From Entamoeba invadens IP1 (lineage: Eukaryota > Evosea > Mastigamoebida > Endamoebidae), in the NCBI RefSeq assembly GCF_000330505.1, contig NW_004191846.1:2544-19229 (forward strand): a stretch of DNA of 16,686 bases. The letters are read 5' to 3'. This document shows positions 9,329-16,390 of this stretch, piece by piece. Positions within the stretch are counted from its first letter, which is position 1. Each line of letters opens with the position of its first letter. A model generated the notes under the pieces. It saw only the letters and a program-made list of their open reading frames with translations. It did no database searches and was not told where the DNA came from. The position numbers and the translations under genes were made by a program.

Positions 9329-9367
9329 AACTCAACACAAACAACATAGATGTGTTTGTGTTGAGTT
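9329..9367. repeat. near-perfect hairpin inside the 8283-9987 element
   Basis: AACTCAACACAAACA (9329-9343) and TGTTTGTGTTGAGTT (9353-9367) are perfect 15-bp inverted arms. The loop can pair further (ACAT/ATGT) with one bulged base, giving a stem of about 18 bp with almost no loop. The arms are a specific sequence, so this is not an A/T artefact. The position is about two thirds of the way into the element. Confidence 0.7.
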
Positions 9368-9929
9368 GTTACGGATCCCCATTACCCTTTGGCAAATTTA
9401 TTTATTTATTTATACACACAGCGCATATAAATTGACAATTAGATAATGCAAATTACTCGCGACTAATGTTTGTTTGTTTTTTATGTTATTTTTTATGTCT
9501 AAGTGGCTGATAAATACAATTTATTAACTATTAGAAATGGGTTTAAAGTGGATATAAATTATTGATTACTTATTAGTATTTTTATGGTTAATAAACTGAA
9601 TATCAATCTTTAGTTTAGATACTATATTAAACTAATCAGTAATTAATTGTTTAAAGGATGTATTAGGAAGTGAACCTTATATTAAATTTGTTAATCAAAA
9701 CATTTAATAAATTGTATTAAAACTTAACCTAAAATATGTTTAAAAGCTTATTTATCACTTCATTAGAAACATCAGTATAATATATATAAATTTTCAATTT
9801 CCTAATAATTTATATTTGTTATTTAAGGTTAATATTATGTAGTTTTTATATTGTATTTTAATAATAAAAACATTCTTAATAAACCAAAAAACCGAGACTG
9901 AACCTTTTTTCATTCAACAGCTTTTCAAA

Positions 9930-9987
9930 GAAGAAAAAAGAAAATGGGTGCGGGTTTCTCTCCAGATGTGGGTTTCTCGCCTCACTT
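9930..9987 (-). repeat. right terminal inverted repeat of the 8283-9987 element
   Basis: This is the inverted partner of 8283-8340. It also contains the motif pair, as GGTGCGGGTTTCTC and then GATGTGGGTTTCTC on the plus strand. In this copy the two motif copies are more alike than at the left end. Confidence 0.85.
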
Positions 9988-9989
9988 TA

Positions 9990-10367
9990 ATATAAAAATT
10001 AATTATTATAATATTTCAATTTAATTATTAAATTGTTCTAATCGAGTTATAACATGTTTCGATAATTATCGTGAATCAATTAAAAGTTATGTCATGAATA
10101 ATAATAATTTGTAATTATAACATAAAAAATTTGATTGATTGCATATTGAAAAAAATAATGTTATGAGTATTTAATTAAATGTTGGTTTTTATTCTTTCTT
10201 TTTTATTTGATGTAAAGCAAAGTTATATCATTTCAATTTATAAAATGACTGCAGTGCAAAAAGCATCAACTGGTTAATGACAACAACTTAAGTTCAAAGT
10301 CATGATTTAAAAAAATACAAAAAAACCTGTAATTTTTCCAAATTTCAACATATTTGAACTATGTGTT
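9990..10367. other. A+T-rich spacer between the two TA-flanked elements
   Basis: Between the right end of the first element and the hairpin at 10368 the sequence is A+T-rich with no supported gene. The patch at about 10240-10300 (ACTGCAGTGC, CAACTGGTTAATGAC) is less biased but does not read as protein in any frame. Confidence 0.5.
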
Positions 10368-10390
10368 GGTGTTGTCAGTGTGACGACACC
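10368..10390. repeat. compact hairpin
   Basis: GGTGTTGTCA (10368-10377) and TGACGACACC (10381-10390) pair over 10 bp around the loop GTG. The only mismatch, T opposite G, would be a G-U pair if the plus strand were transcribed. The arms are about half G+C in an A+T-rich setting. It lies just ahead of the 10437-10580 ORF. It could be a regulatory stem, a decayed terminal repeat, or chance. Confidence 0.5.
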
Positions 10391-10436
10391 AAGAAAAGAC
10401 AATTACGTTTTTGTATTAATTATTTTTCTTTTTATT

Positions 10437-10580
10437 ATGTACAATAAAAACAAAGAAATGTTAGATCGACTTGGTTGTGTCAAAAACATGTTAACGGTAA
10501 AAAAGCCATTATTTGACACAATAGTTTCAACGTTATTTGATTTTTCGCTTTATAAATTATATTCTAGTTCATTTTTTTAA
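10437..10580 (+). CDS. short hypothetical ORF, probably a gene remnant
   Basis: The ATG at 10437 opens 47 codons ending in TAA at 10578-10580, including KEMLDRLGCVKNMLTVKK and LFDTIVSTLFDFSLYK. Its mix of residues is less A/T-biased than the chance ORFs of this window, and it sits in a locally more G+C-rich patch. Its stop lies four bases before the TA that flanks the 10586-12144 element. No family is recognised and no continuation was found beyond the element. It may be the end of a decayed gene, or spurious. Confidence 0.25.
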   Translation: MYNKNKEMLDRLGCVKNMLTVKKPLFDTIVSTLFDFSLYKLYSSSFF

Positions 10581-10585
10581 GTTTA

Positions 10586-10676
10586 TAGGGGTGTGATAAA
10601 ATGGTTACTACCCAAAAAATGGTTACTGTCAGTGTAGAACTTCTTTTTTAAAAAATGAAAAACATTTTATTTAACA
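10586..10676 (+). repeat. left terminal inverted repeat of the 10586-12144 element
   Basis: A terminal repeat of 91 bp reaching TTTAACA. It contains AAAATGGTTACT (about 10599-10610) and AAATGGTTACT (about 10618-10628), a direct pair spaced 18 bp, followed by the unique block GTCAGTGTAGAACTTCTTTT. The pair looks like duplicated transposase binding sites. Confidence 0.88.
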
Positions 10677-11773
10677 TTTTCAACAAATAGTCTAAAATTT
10701 TCAATATTATTTTTTGTTGTTTTTAATGCACTTTTGGGAAAGTTTATTTTAGTCAGATGAAAATGAGTTAAGAATTTTTAAAACAGCCAATTAAATTCAG
10801 AATTAGACTTGAAAAACAATTCGTTTTTTATATTGGGATTTTTTATTTTTATTTAATAATTGTTATAAAAATGTTTTTGTGTGAACTGAAATTGTATTTT
10901 ATACAGATCATTATAATAGTAATCATCAATCTTTCATTTTTGAATAAAATTTGTATTTTTGAGTAATTTTTAAGTCTGAATTTTTTCGATATTTATAAAA
11001 AACTCGATGATATATACAATTTATACAATACAACATATTACAAACATGTATATTACATCCATTGACGATCATTATTTGTTTACTTTTATAAACGAAATAC
11101 ATGTAAATACCTTTGTATTCTAAATCAATGTATTTTTATGATCCTATATTTTACTTCATATAAAAAATAAAAATAGTTATATAATAAACATATGCATTAT
11201 TCAACTTACATATAAACATCAAGAGATGATTGATATTCAAAATTTGAATGATAAGAACCACTTGGTTCAAAGATATGTACAAGATAAACAAGTTGATTTT
11301 TTTTATTAAAGACTTCTATAAATAAAACCGGTTTACTATTATTATATAATATTGTTATTATTATATAGTATATCGAAAAATAACATTTAAATTAAATTAA
11401 AACAATAAACAATTATTATATAATTTAAAATATTATAATAAAACCAATCAATTTATTGTTTTATTTATTTTAGAGTTTTAGTTAAAAGTTCAAAAAATCA
11501 AACTATATTTTATTAATAAATAACTAAATTAAACCAATAAACAAATTAAAACTTATAAACCTAAAACACGAGTTATTCATATAAAACCCCAAAAGTGGTG
11601 TTAAAATAATGTGGCAACTCGGCAGCCACTTAAAGAAAATGACACAATATAACAACAACAACTTAAACATACAAGTTTGTATTTCTATTAATTCAAAAAT
11701 ATTATATATTATATGTATTAACAAGTAGACATTATAACAAGAACAAGCCCGCAATATTAAAAAAAGTCAGAAA

Positions 11774-11806
11774 GGTATCACCCTTTGGTAAGTAGATACC
11801 AAAGGG
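11774..11806. repeat. overlapping alternative hairpins inside the 10586-12144 element
   Basis: CCCTTTGGTA (11781-11790) pairs perfectly with TACCAAAGGG (11797-11806) around AGTAGA. GGTATC (11774-11779) can instead pair with GATACC (11795-11800). The two stems compete for the same GATACC bases. The G+C content of the arms is high for this element. Confidence 0.6.
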
Positions 11807-12052
11807 CGCATAAACTGAACACGACATAGGCACAAATGTTTTCAATTTGGGCAGGAGTTTTATAATTTGACTTAATTATTAACTATGGTTTATTACCTTA
11901 TAAAATTAATAAAATAAATATAATTAATTGTTAATTCAATAATGGTTTGATATTTTACACACACTACATCTATTTTTACTTATTCAAATCAAAAAAATTT
12001 ATTCACTTAACCCAAAAGTCCACTTTTTCATTATCAATTTCCATTTTTATTT

Positions 12053-12144
12053 TGTTAAATAAAATGTTTTTCATTTTTACAAAAAAGAAGTTCTACACTG
12101 ACAGTAACCATTTTATGGGTAGTAACCATTTTATCACACCCCTA
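12053..12144 (-). repeat. right terminal inverted repeat of the 10586-12144 element
   Basis: The inverted partner of 10586-10676, 92 bp long. Read from the outside in, ATAAAATGGTTACT occurs twice with an 18-bp period and no mismatch, so this copy preserves the internal duplication better than the left end does. Confidence 0.88.
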
Positions 12145-12149
12145 TACAA

Positions 12150-13260
12150 AAATGAATGTATTAAAACGCCAAAAGCAGTGATTGACACACTTTTTTATTA
12201 AAACCAAAAGAAAAAAAGCAGCCCTTCGGGGAGTTACTATTATTGTTTTTTGATTGAATGATTTAATAAGTTTTTTTTCATTTTTTTATTAAAAACATAT
12301 ATATAAAAATAATAAAAAATAATAAAAGATGAAATAATGTAGACGTGAATTTATTTTATAGACACAAGAAGTGATTTTTTGTTGATTACATTACATGTGA
12401 ACTAAGCAATAATACAAAGTATTAATGATAGATAATCCAATCTTTAAAAATAGTATGAAACACTTTTATCACAACAATGACAAGTGTCTTTTAAAACTTA
12501 TTGATAAAAATAATACATGGTTCATTTGTAAAAATAAAAGTATCATCATCATTATTAATTATGGTGAAAAGGATTGCATAATTTGAAAAATACAGTGATG
12601 CATTTAGTTCTAAGTAAGTCACACAATAAAAATACAGTTATCTATTACATTAGATGTATTGCAAAATGTTATTTTAATATTTTTAATGTATTTATTATTT
12701 AAATAATAAAAAAATGAAAAAATTATTAAATTCTACATATTTTTAATAATTATATAGTGTGAATTACGTATATATATTTAACAAATCAAGCACTCAATTT
12801 GATGTAGCTGTGATTGTTATAGCAAATGTTAAACTTTGTGTTTTAAGTGTTCTAATAATTAATTTAATAATTTAATAGTTAAATTGTGGTTATTTTTAAC
12901 TGTTAAATATAGATTTATTGACTTAAAAATGATTAAATAATTACAATTAAATGCAATCGAAAAGTTTTCTGTTTAACAGTAAATTTTTATCAATGGTCAA
13001 TATAAGTAGCTAATCAAGATGTCAACTTAATGTTCTTATCAATATTGGCAGTGCATGTTTAGTTATTTAACAAAGAAAATGAGATTATTTCAATTATTAA
13101 TATTTGAGTAAAAAAACTTGTTGTGTCTGTTAATAAAATAAATAATAAGTTTTAGTTGTTTTCAATTATAGTATTTTAATTATATTTTATTATTTATTGT
13201 TATTATTTGTATTAATAATTTGGTATAGATTATGTTTACTATTGTTTGTGTTTAAACCCA
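12150..13260. other. A+T-rich noncoding tract
   Basis: No protein-like frame on either strand. A tiny stem CCC-TTCG-GGG (12222-12231) has a UUCG-type tetraloop if transcribed, but only 3 bp of stem. The remainder is poly-A/poly-T and TAA-rich sequence like that at 5425-8130. Confidence 0.55.
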
Positions 13261-13264
13261 TAAA

Positions 13265-13286
13265 GGGGTGGAAAAAAACCGCTTTT
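13265..13286 (-). repeat. GCGG-type short repeat, inverted copy
   Basis: On the plus strand GGGGTGGAAAAAAACCGCTT; read inverted it is AAAAGCGGTTTTTTTCCACC, similar to the plus-oriented copies at 14222, 14504 and 14591. It is the only clear copy in this orientation. Confidence 0.45.
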
Positions 13287-13339
13287 GATAATTTAATAGT
13301 AAAATGATAATATGATTATGGTTTTTTTGTATAGTTTAT

Positions 13340-13679
13340 TTTTTTCCTTTTCCTCGATTTGATTCAAAAAACAAGGTTTACAAGAGTCTCTCTGACTTTT
13401 TCAAGATGCTGATGTTTGTAATTGATATTTGTGAATTATTTTTTATGTAAAGTAAAGGCTGGATTTGCCGAACGATAAAAGGAAGAGCAAGAAAGATTGA
13501 CTTCGAAACTGTTTTTTGAAGCCAAAATAACCAAAAAACATCTTAAAATTAATACAATAAAGCTAAAAATATTAAACTTTTTATTAAATATTTTTCAATT
13601 TTTTGCAGAAATAAAAAAACTCAAAAACACCAACCCGCGAGTGTACCTTTTTTTCACTCCCCCTTTCACTCCTTTATAA
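13340..13679 (+). pseudogene. decayed coding remnant, unknown family
   Basis: Two adjoining plus-strand frames look protein-like. The first reads FPFPRFDSKNKVYKSLSDFF and then KMLMFVIDICELFFM, ending in TAA at 13448-13450. The other, from about 13437, reads YVKAGFAER, a TAA at 13476-13478, then KEEQERLTSKLFFEAKITKK, and continues to a TAA at 13677-13679. The second half becomes A/T-driven. The frame change near 13445 plus an in-frame stop suggest a dead gene. I recognise no motif, and there is no good start codon. Confidence 0.25.
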
Positions 13680-13755
13680 TTTTTTTCATTTTTTTAATCA
13701 TCCATTAAACAAATACTCAACAGTCAAATCGATTACCTCTCGAGCAACATAGTAA

Positions 13756-14030
13756 ATGTATAATCTAGCACATGTTTTTAATACATCACTTTTCAATGTC
13801 TCTCAGCAAAGACAGACTGCACCTTTATTTCACACACCCTCTTGTTGGATTCCTCATTCGCTCAGAAATGCATTTCAAAGTCAAACTGGAAAAACGCACT
13901 TTGGACATACTCACCAACTGAACGTGAGTGCATCCATTCACAGCGGTTTTTCAAGTGCCTGTCAAGCAAGCGATAAATGACTCGTTATTTCGTCGTACTT
14001 GCTTTTTTGAAACTTTTTATAAAATAAACG
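13756..14030 (-). pseudogene. relatively G+C-rich island, probably decayed coding sequence
   Basis: This patch has far more G+C than its flanks. On the minus strand KFQKSKYDEITSHLSLA (about 14016-13966) gives way, after a frame change, to YRLLDRHLKNRCEWMHSRSV and then GEYVQSAFFQFDFEMHF, a TGA, and ANEESNKRVCEIKVQSVFAE (to about 13805). On the plus strand an ATG frame at 13756-13980 (MYNLAHVFNTSLFNVSQQRQ...) is open for 74 codons. The minus reading is the more protein-like, but I recognise no family. A structured RNA gene would also stand out as such an island, and the data do not exclude it. Confidence 0.3.
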
Positions 14031-14163
14031 AAGCAATTTATTAATATTGGTCAATAAAAACAATGTAAGAAGGATAATTTTATGTAAATTATTAGAAGCG
14101 GTAAAAGGGCGCTGCACATGTCCGTTATAATTTCTCGTGTTATTTTGCTTTTATCCACAAAAA

Positions 14164-14179
14164 CCTCAATTATTTGAGG
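14164..14179. repeat. small perfect hairpin
   Basis: CCTCAA-TTAT-TTGAGG, a 6-bp stem with a 4-nt loop, about 40 bases before short-repeat copy A. Confidence 0.4.
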
Positions 14180-14221
14180 CAAATTGAAACTTTAGTTATA
14201 ATTGTGTGTAATTTTATCAGG

Positions 14222-14249
14222 AAATGGTAGTAAAGCGGTTTTTCCCGCC
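14222..14249 (+). repeat. GCGG...CCCGCC short repeat, copy A
   Basis: 28 bp running AAATGGTAGTAAAGCGG then TTTTTCCCGCC. It matches 14591-14618 at 26 of 28 positions. GCGG and CCGC can pair around the T run to form a small G+C stem. Confidence 0.75.
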
Positions 14250-14250
14250 G

Positions 14251-14320
14251 TACAGAGAAATGTAAAAAAAGACTGTGAGGATACTGTGGACGATATTAAA
14301 GTGCGGCAATCATTTCTGTA
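14251..14320. repeat. inverted repeat spanning about 70 bp next to copy A
   Basis: TACAGAGAAATG (14251-14262) and CATTTCTGTA (14311-14320) are inverted copies apart from two extra bases in the left arm. It begins directly after repeat copy A, so the two may belong to one small element whose other end is lost. Confidence 0.4.
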
Positions 14321-14503
14321 TGGTGAATAAATTCAAGTTTATTGTGTTTTTGTATGTTATTCAATACATTTGGTTAAAAAATATTTGTATGCCGAGAAAA
14401 AACACACTATTTTTTCACAATTTAAAAAGGCAATATTTGGTTATTGGATAAGTTTTCATCATAAAACAATAAGAATTTGGTTTAGAAAAGACAATAAAGA
14501 TCT

Positions 14504-14525
14504 AAAGCGGTTTTTCGCCACCGTA
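14504..14525 (+). repeat. GCGG...CCCGCC short repeat, diverged copy B
   Basis: AAAGCGGTTTTTCGCCACCG then TA. It keeps AAAGCGGTTTTTC and the CCGTA that follows copy A, but lacks the AAATGGTAGT leader. Confidence 0.5.
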
Positions 14526-14590
14526 TTATTTTTTATTTTAAAACTCGGCAAAATGCCAAAAAAGTTATTTTTCTATACAATAAAACAAGT

Positions 14591-14618
14591 AAATGGTAGT
14601 GAAGCGGGTTTTCCCGCC
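14591..14618 (+). repeat. GCGG...CCCGCC short repeat, copy C
   Basis: 28 bp starting AAATGGTAGTGAAGCGGG; it differs from copy A at two positions. One of the changes makes the stem perfect: GCGGG-TTTT-CCCGC. Downstream AGCAAAAATGCT is another small hairpin. Confidence 0.75.
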
Positions 14619-14965
14619 AGCAAAAATGCTTGCCCAAAAGTGCATTTCAATAAAAATTGTTGAAAACATCATGGAGACATTGACTGTTATCAGCCAAATA
14701 CGTTATTGAGAAGACATAACGCCAAAGTGAAAGTTGATGTGTTGTTTATCTTAAATGTGTTTTTATACCTTCATCCACTAATTATAAAAATGATAATCAA
14801 CAACTAACTTACTATTTGATGGACTATATTGTTCATTTTATTACAGTAAATATATGTAACATTTTTGGATTTAAGCACATACTTTTATAAAGAAGAATAA
14901 AATAACTAAAAAATTAATAAATTTATTATAATTTATACTATAATTTGTTTCAAAAATTGAATCAA

Positions 14966-15100
14966 ATGGTGGGTCTGAAAAGTAATGAAAACTACTCAAC
15001 ACTTGAAAGTTCAGAAGAAATACACAAAGATAACCACGGCTTCGATATTTCGTGTCAAATGAATCAATTCATGTTCATTCTATGGTGTCATGCAATTTAA
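14966..15100 (+). CDS. 44-residue hypothetical ORF or gene fragment
   Basis: ATG at 14966 to TAA at 15098-15100. The sequence includes MVGLKSNENYSTLESSEEIH and KDNHGFDISCQMNQFMFILW. The residue mix (E, S, H, D, G, W, C) is unlike the K/N/I/F-rich chance frames, and the stretch is a local G+C island bounded by very A+T-rich sequence. I recognise no domain. It may be a remnant of a larger gene, because no promoter or continuation in other frames is obvious. Confidence 0.35.
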   Translation: MVGLKSNENYSTLESSEEIHKDNHGFDISCQMNQFMFILWCHAI

Positions 15101-15579
15101 TTTGACAATAAGAAAAATATAAGTCATCGTTTTTAACTATTTTATAATAGTAAATAAACTATTTTTTAACCAGTTTTTCAAAAATACGATTTTAGTTACA
15201 TAAATGGTTAAATTATAATAATTAATAGTTTTTAAATATAATAATATAATATTCTAAATTTATTTATCACAACATCAATTATTTAAATTGATTAAAAATA
15301 ATATTAACAAACAACAAATTTAACAATTAATAACAAAGTTATTTTTCATTTGATAAGATCCAAGTAAATTATAAAAACAATTCTTTAACTTTACTAACAA
15401 TAAAAATTAAAAAAAGTCTTTTATCGCAACAAAACAAAGTAACTATAAAATTCTTAGATTAAAAAACTCTTGTTAAATTTCGAAATAAAAATAATAATTA
15501 ATCAATAAAATGTAACAATAATATAAAAAACAATATCAATATCCTATTTAATAAACTCTTTTATAAACCTTTTTAAACA
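15101..15579. other. A+T-rich spacer upstream of the pogo-like relic
   Basis: No protein-like frame. It should contain the 5' flank and, if preserved, the left terminal repeat of the downstream transposon, but no inverted partner can be tested because the right end lies outside the window. A TATTTAATAAA sequence about 35 bases before the ATG at 15580 could have been a TATA-like core promoter. Confidence 0.4.
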
Positions 15580-15696
15580 ATGTCACAACCTTCTTCCAAG
15601 CCCCCTCAATTAAAGAAAGAATATAAAAAAGGTTCCGAAAAACATGAAAGTTTGAAAATGATTGGTCCGAAAATTCCTGTTAGTCAAAGGGTTTAG
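15580..15696 (+). pseudogene. N-terminal fragment of decayed pogo-like transposase
   Basis: The ATG at 15580 follows AAACA, a good eukaryotic start context, and opens 38 codons (MSQPSSKPPQLKKEYKKGSE ... KIPVSQRV) to TAG at 15694-15696. The frame continues past the stop as QYLINCPIIFKAFQDLE, after which protein-like reading moves to another frame (from 15747). Its position, directly upstream of the other transposase blocks on the same strand with no gap, suggests it is the start of the same gene. The basic, Lys-rich N terminus suits a DNA-binding protein but is not diagnostic. Confidence 0.45.
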
Positions 15697-15746
15697 CAAT
15701 ACCTAATTAATTGCCCTATTATTTTCAAAGCTTTCCAAGACCTTGA

Positions 15747-16390
15747 GATAAAAATAAAAAAGACTCTTTTCCCACTTTTAGAGAGCAAGTGCAATTTTCA
15801 TTAAACGATCTTTTTAATGTACCGATTAATGAGTTTAAAGGAACTAAAAAATCAATCAGAGTAGCACTTGAGTATTTTTTCGGGACTTTTAAGGAATCCG
15901 GTGTAAATTCTCAAATTCAAAAAATACGAAAAGAAGACAAAAATGGAAAAATATCGGAAAAGGGAAGAAAACGACTTCTTTCAGACGAAGAAGTTCTAAA
16001 ACAGTAGAAGAAATGAAAGAAACCAAAAAAGCGAAACCAGAAGAAATTGGACTTTTTATGTTTGAAAATTTCAGCAAAACAATGGGAACAAGGCATCTAA
16101 ATAAAGTCCTTAAATTAATCCCAGGAATTGAATCAAAAAGGCCTAAGTTATGGAAACAAAACGAGCAGAGGTATCACAAACTGCCATCATGCAGTATTAC
16201 TAAGAATAAAAAAAGAAATTTGGATGGATGCAGATTTGTGCTTGTTTTTAATTTAGATAAAGTTAAATTCTATGAATGGGTTGATTCAAGAACCCGAGTT
16301 GTCTACGTGTCAGTTGAATCAGGAGAACGGTTTTTAATGAAGTCGACAGAGATGGTTCTAGAACGAGTCTTTTGTGTTGTGGTTGTCTAG
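15747..16390 (+). pseudogene. decayed pogo-like transposase, DNA-binding region and start of DDE domain
   Basis: One frame (15747-16007) reads VPINEFKGTKKSIRVALEYF and ends KGRKRLLSDEEVLKQ with TAG. G-R-x-R-x-LS/T-x-EE is the usual linker between the two helix-turn-helix parts of pogo/Tigger/CENP-B-type transposases. The next frame picks up exactly there as VEEMKETKKAKPEEIGLFMF and continues to 16390, so a single indel near 16003 explains the break. It then gives VDSRTRVVYVSVESGERFLM, where the Asp of VDSRT may be the first catalytic residue (pogo elements usually have D-E/Q-T here). The alignment of that residue is tentative. Confidence 0.65.

Larger units (their letters stand above)
8281..9989. 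mobile_element. TA-flanked non-autonomous inverted-repeat element (about 1.7 kb)
   Basis: The outermost bases AAGTGAGGCGAG (from 8283) recur inverted as CTCGCCTCACTT ending at 9987. The inverted match continues for about 48 bp with two mismatches, then fades through a pyrimidine-rich stretch. TA dinucleotides at 8281-8282 and 9988-9989 directly abut the ends, fitting a TA target-site duplication as made by Tc1/mariner-superfamily transposases. The interior is A+T-rich and contains no transposase. An unstopped 70-codon stretch (8389-8601, including NGPDFYVLSVYYNS) is the only protein-like part and has no ATG near its start. The near-identity of the ends implies fairly recent mobility by a transposase encoded elsewhere. 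The superfamily is inferred from TSD and end structure only. Confidence 0.85.
10584..12146. mobile_element. second TA-flanked non-autonomous inverted-repeat element (about 1.56 kb)
   Basis: The left end TAGGGGTGTGATAAAATGG (10586 on) is repeated inverted at the right end, finishing at 12144. The inverted match runs about 91 bp with one clear substitution and a small indel. TA lies at 10584-10585 and at 12145-12146, consistent with a TA target duplication (TATA is also possible, because the element end itself starts with TA). The interior has no transposase. The minus-strand frame at 11524-11754 and the plus-strand frame at 11947-12201 are A/T-driven or overlap the terminal repeat. The ends share nothing with the 8283-9987 element, so this is a different family, also dependent on a transposase elsewhere. 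Confidence 0.88.
14370..14663 (+). other. 97-codon open frame over the repeat cluster, doubtful as a gene
   Basis: An uninterrupted frame runs from a non-ATG start (TTG) to a TGA, reading YLYAEKKHTIFSQFKKAIFG early and VNGSEAGFPASKNACPKV late. The late part is simply the translation of short-repeat copy C. The residue mix is dominated by K, F, I and Y. No family is recognised. It may be a chance opening in a repeat-bearing region. Confidence 0.15.

Noticed and set aside
11524..11754. 76-codon minus-strand frame inside the second element as a transposase
   Set aside because: No DDE, HTH or other transposase motif, and it is too short. Looks like a chance frame.
11947..12201. 84-codon plus-strand frame as a gene
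   Set aside because: It reads straight through the right terminal repeat and out of the element, and its composition is A/T-driven.
12218..12236. CCC-TTCG-GGG stem as a terminator or tRNA fragment
   Set aside because: The stem is only 3 bp, with no cloverleaf, T-loop or A/B box nearby.
13265..14249. Inverted GCGG repeats at 13265 and 14222 as ends of one transposon
   Set aside because: The match is short and imperfect, no target duplication flanks the pair, and several same-orientation copies make the pairing arbitrary.
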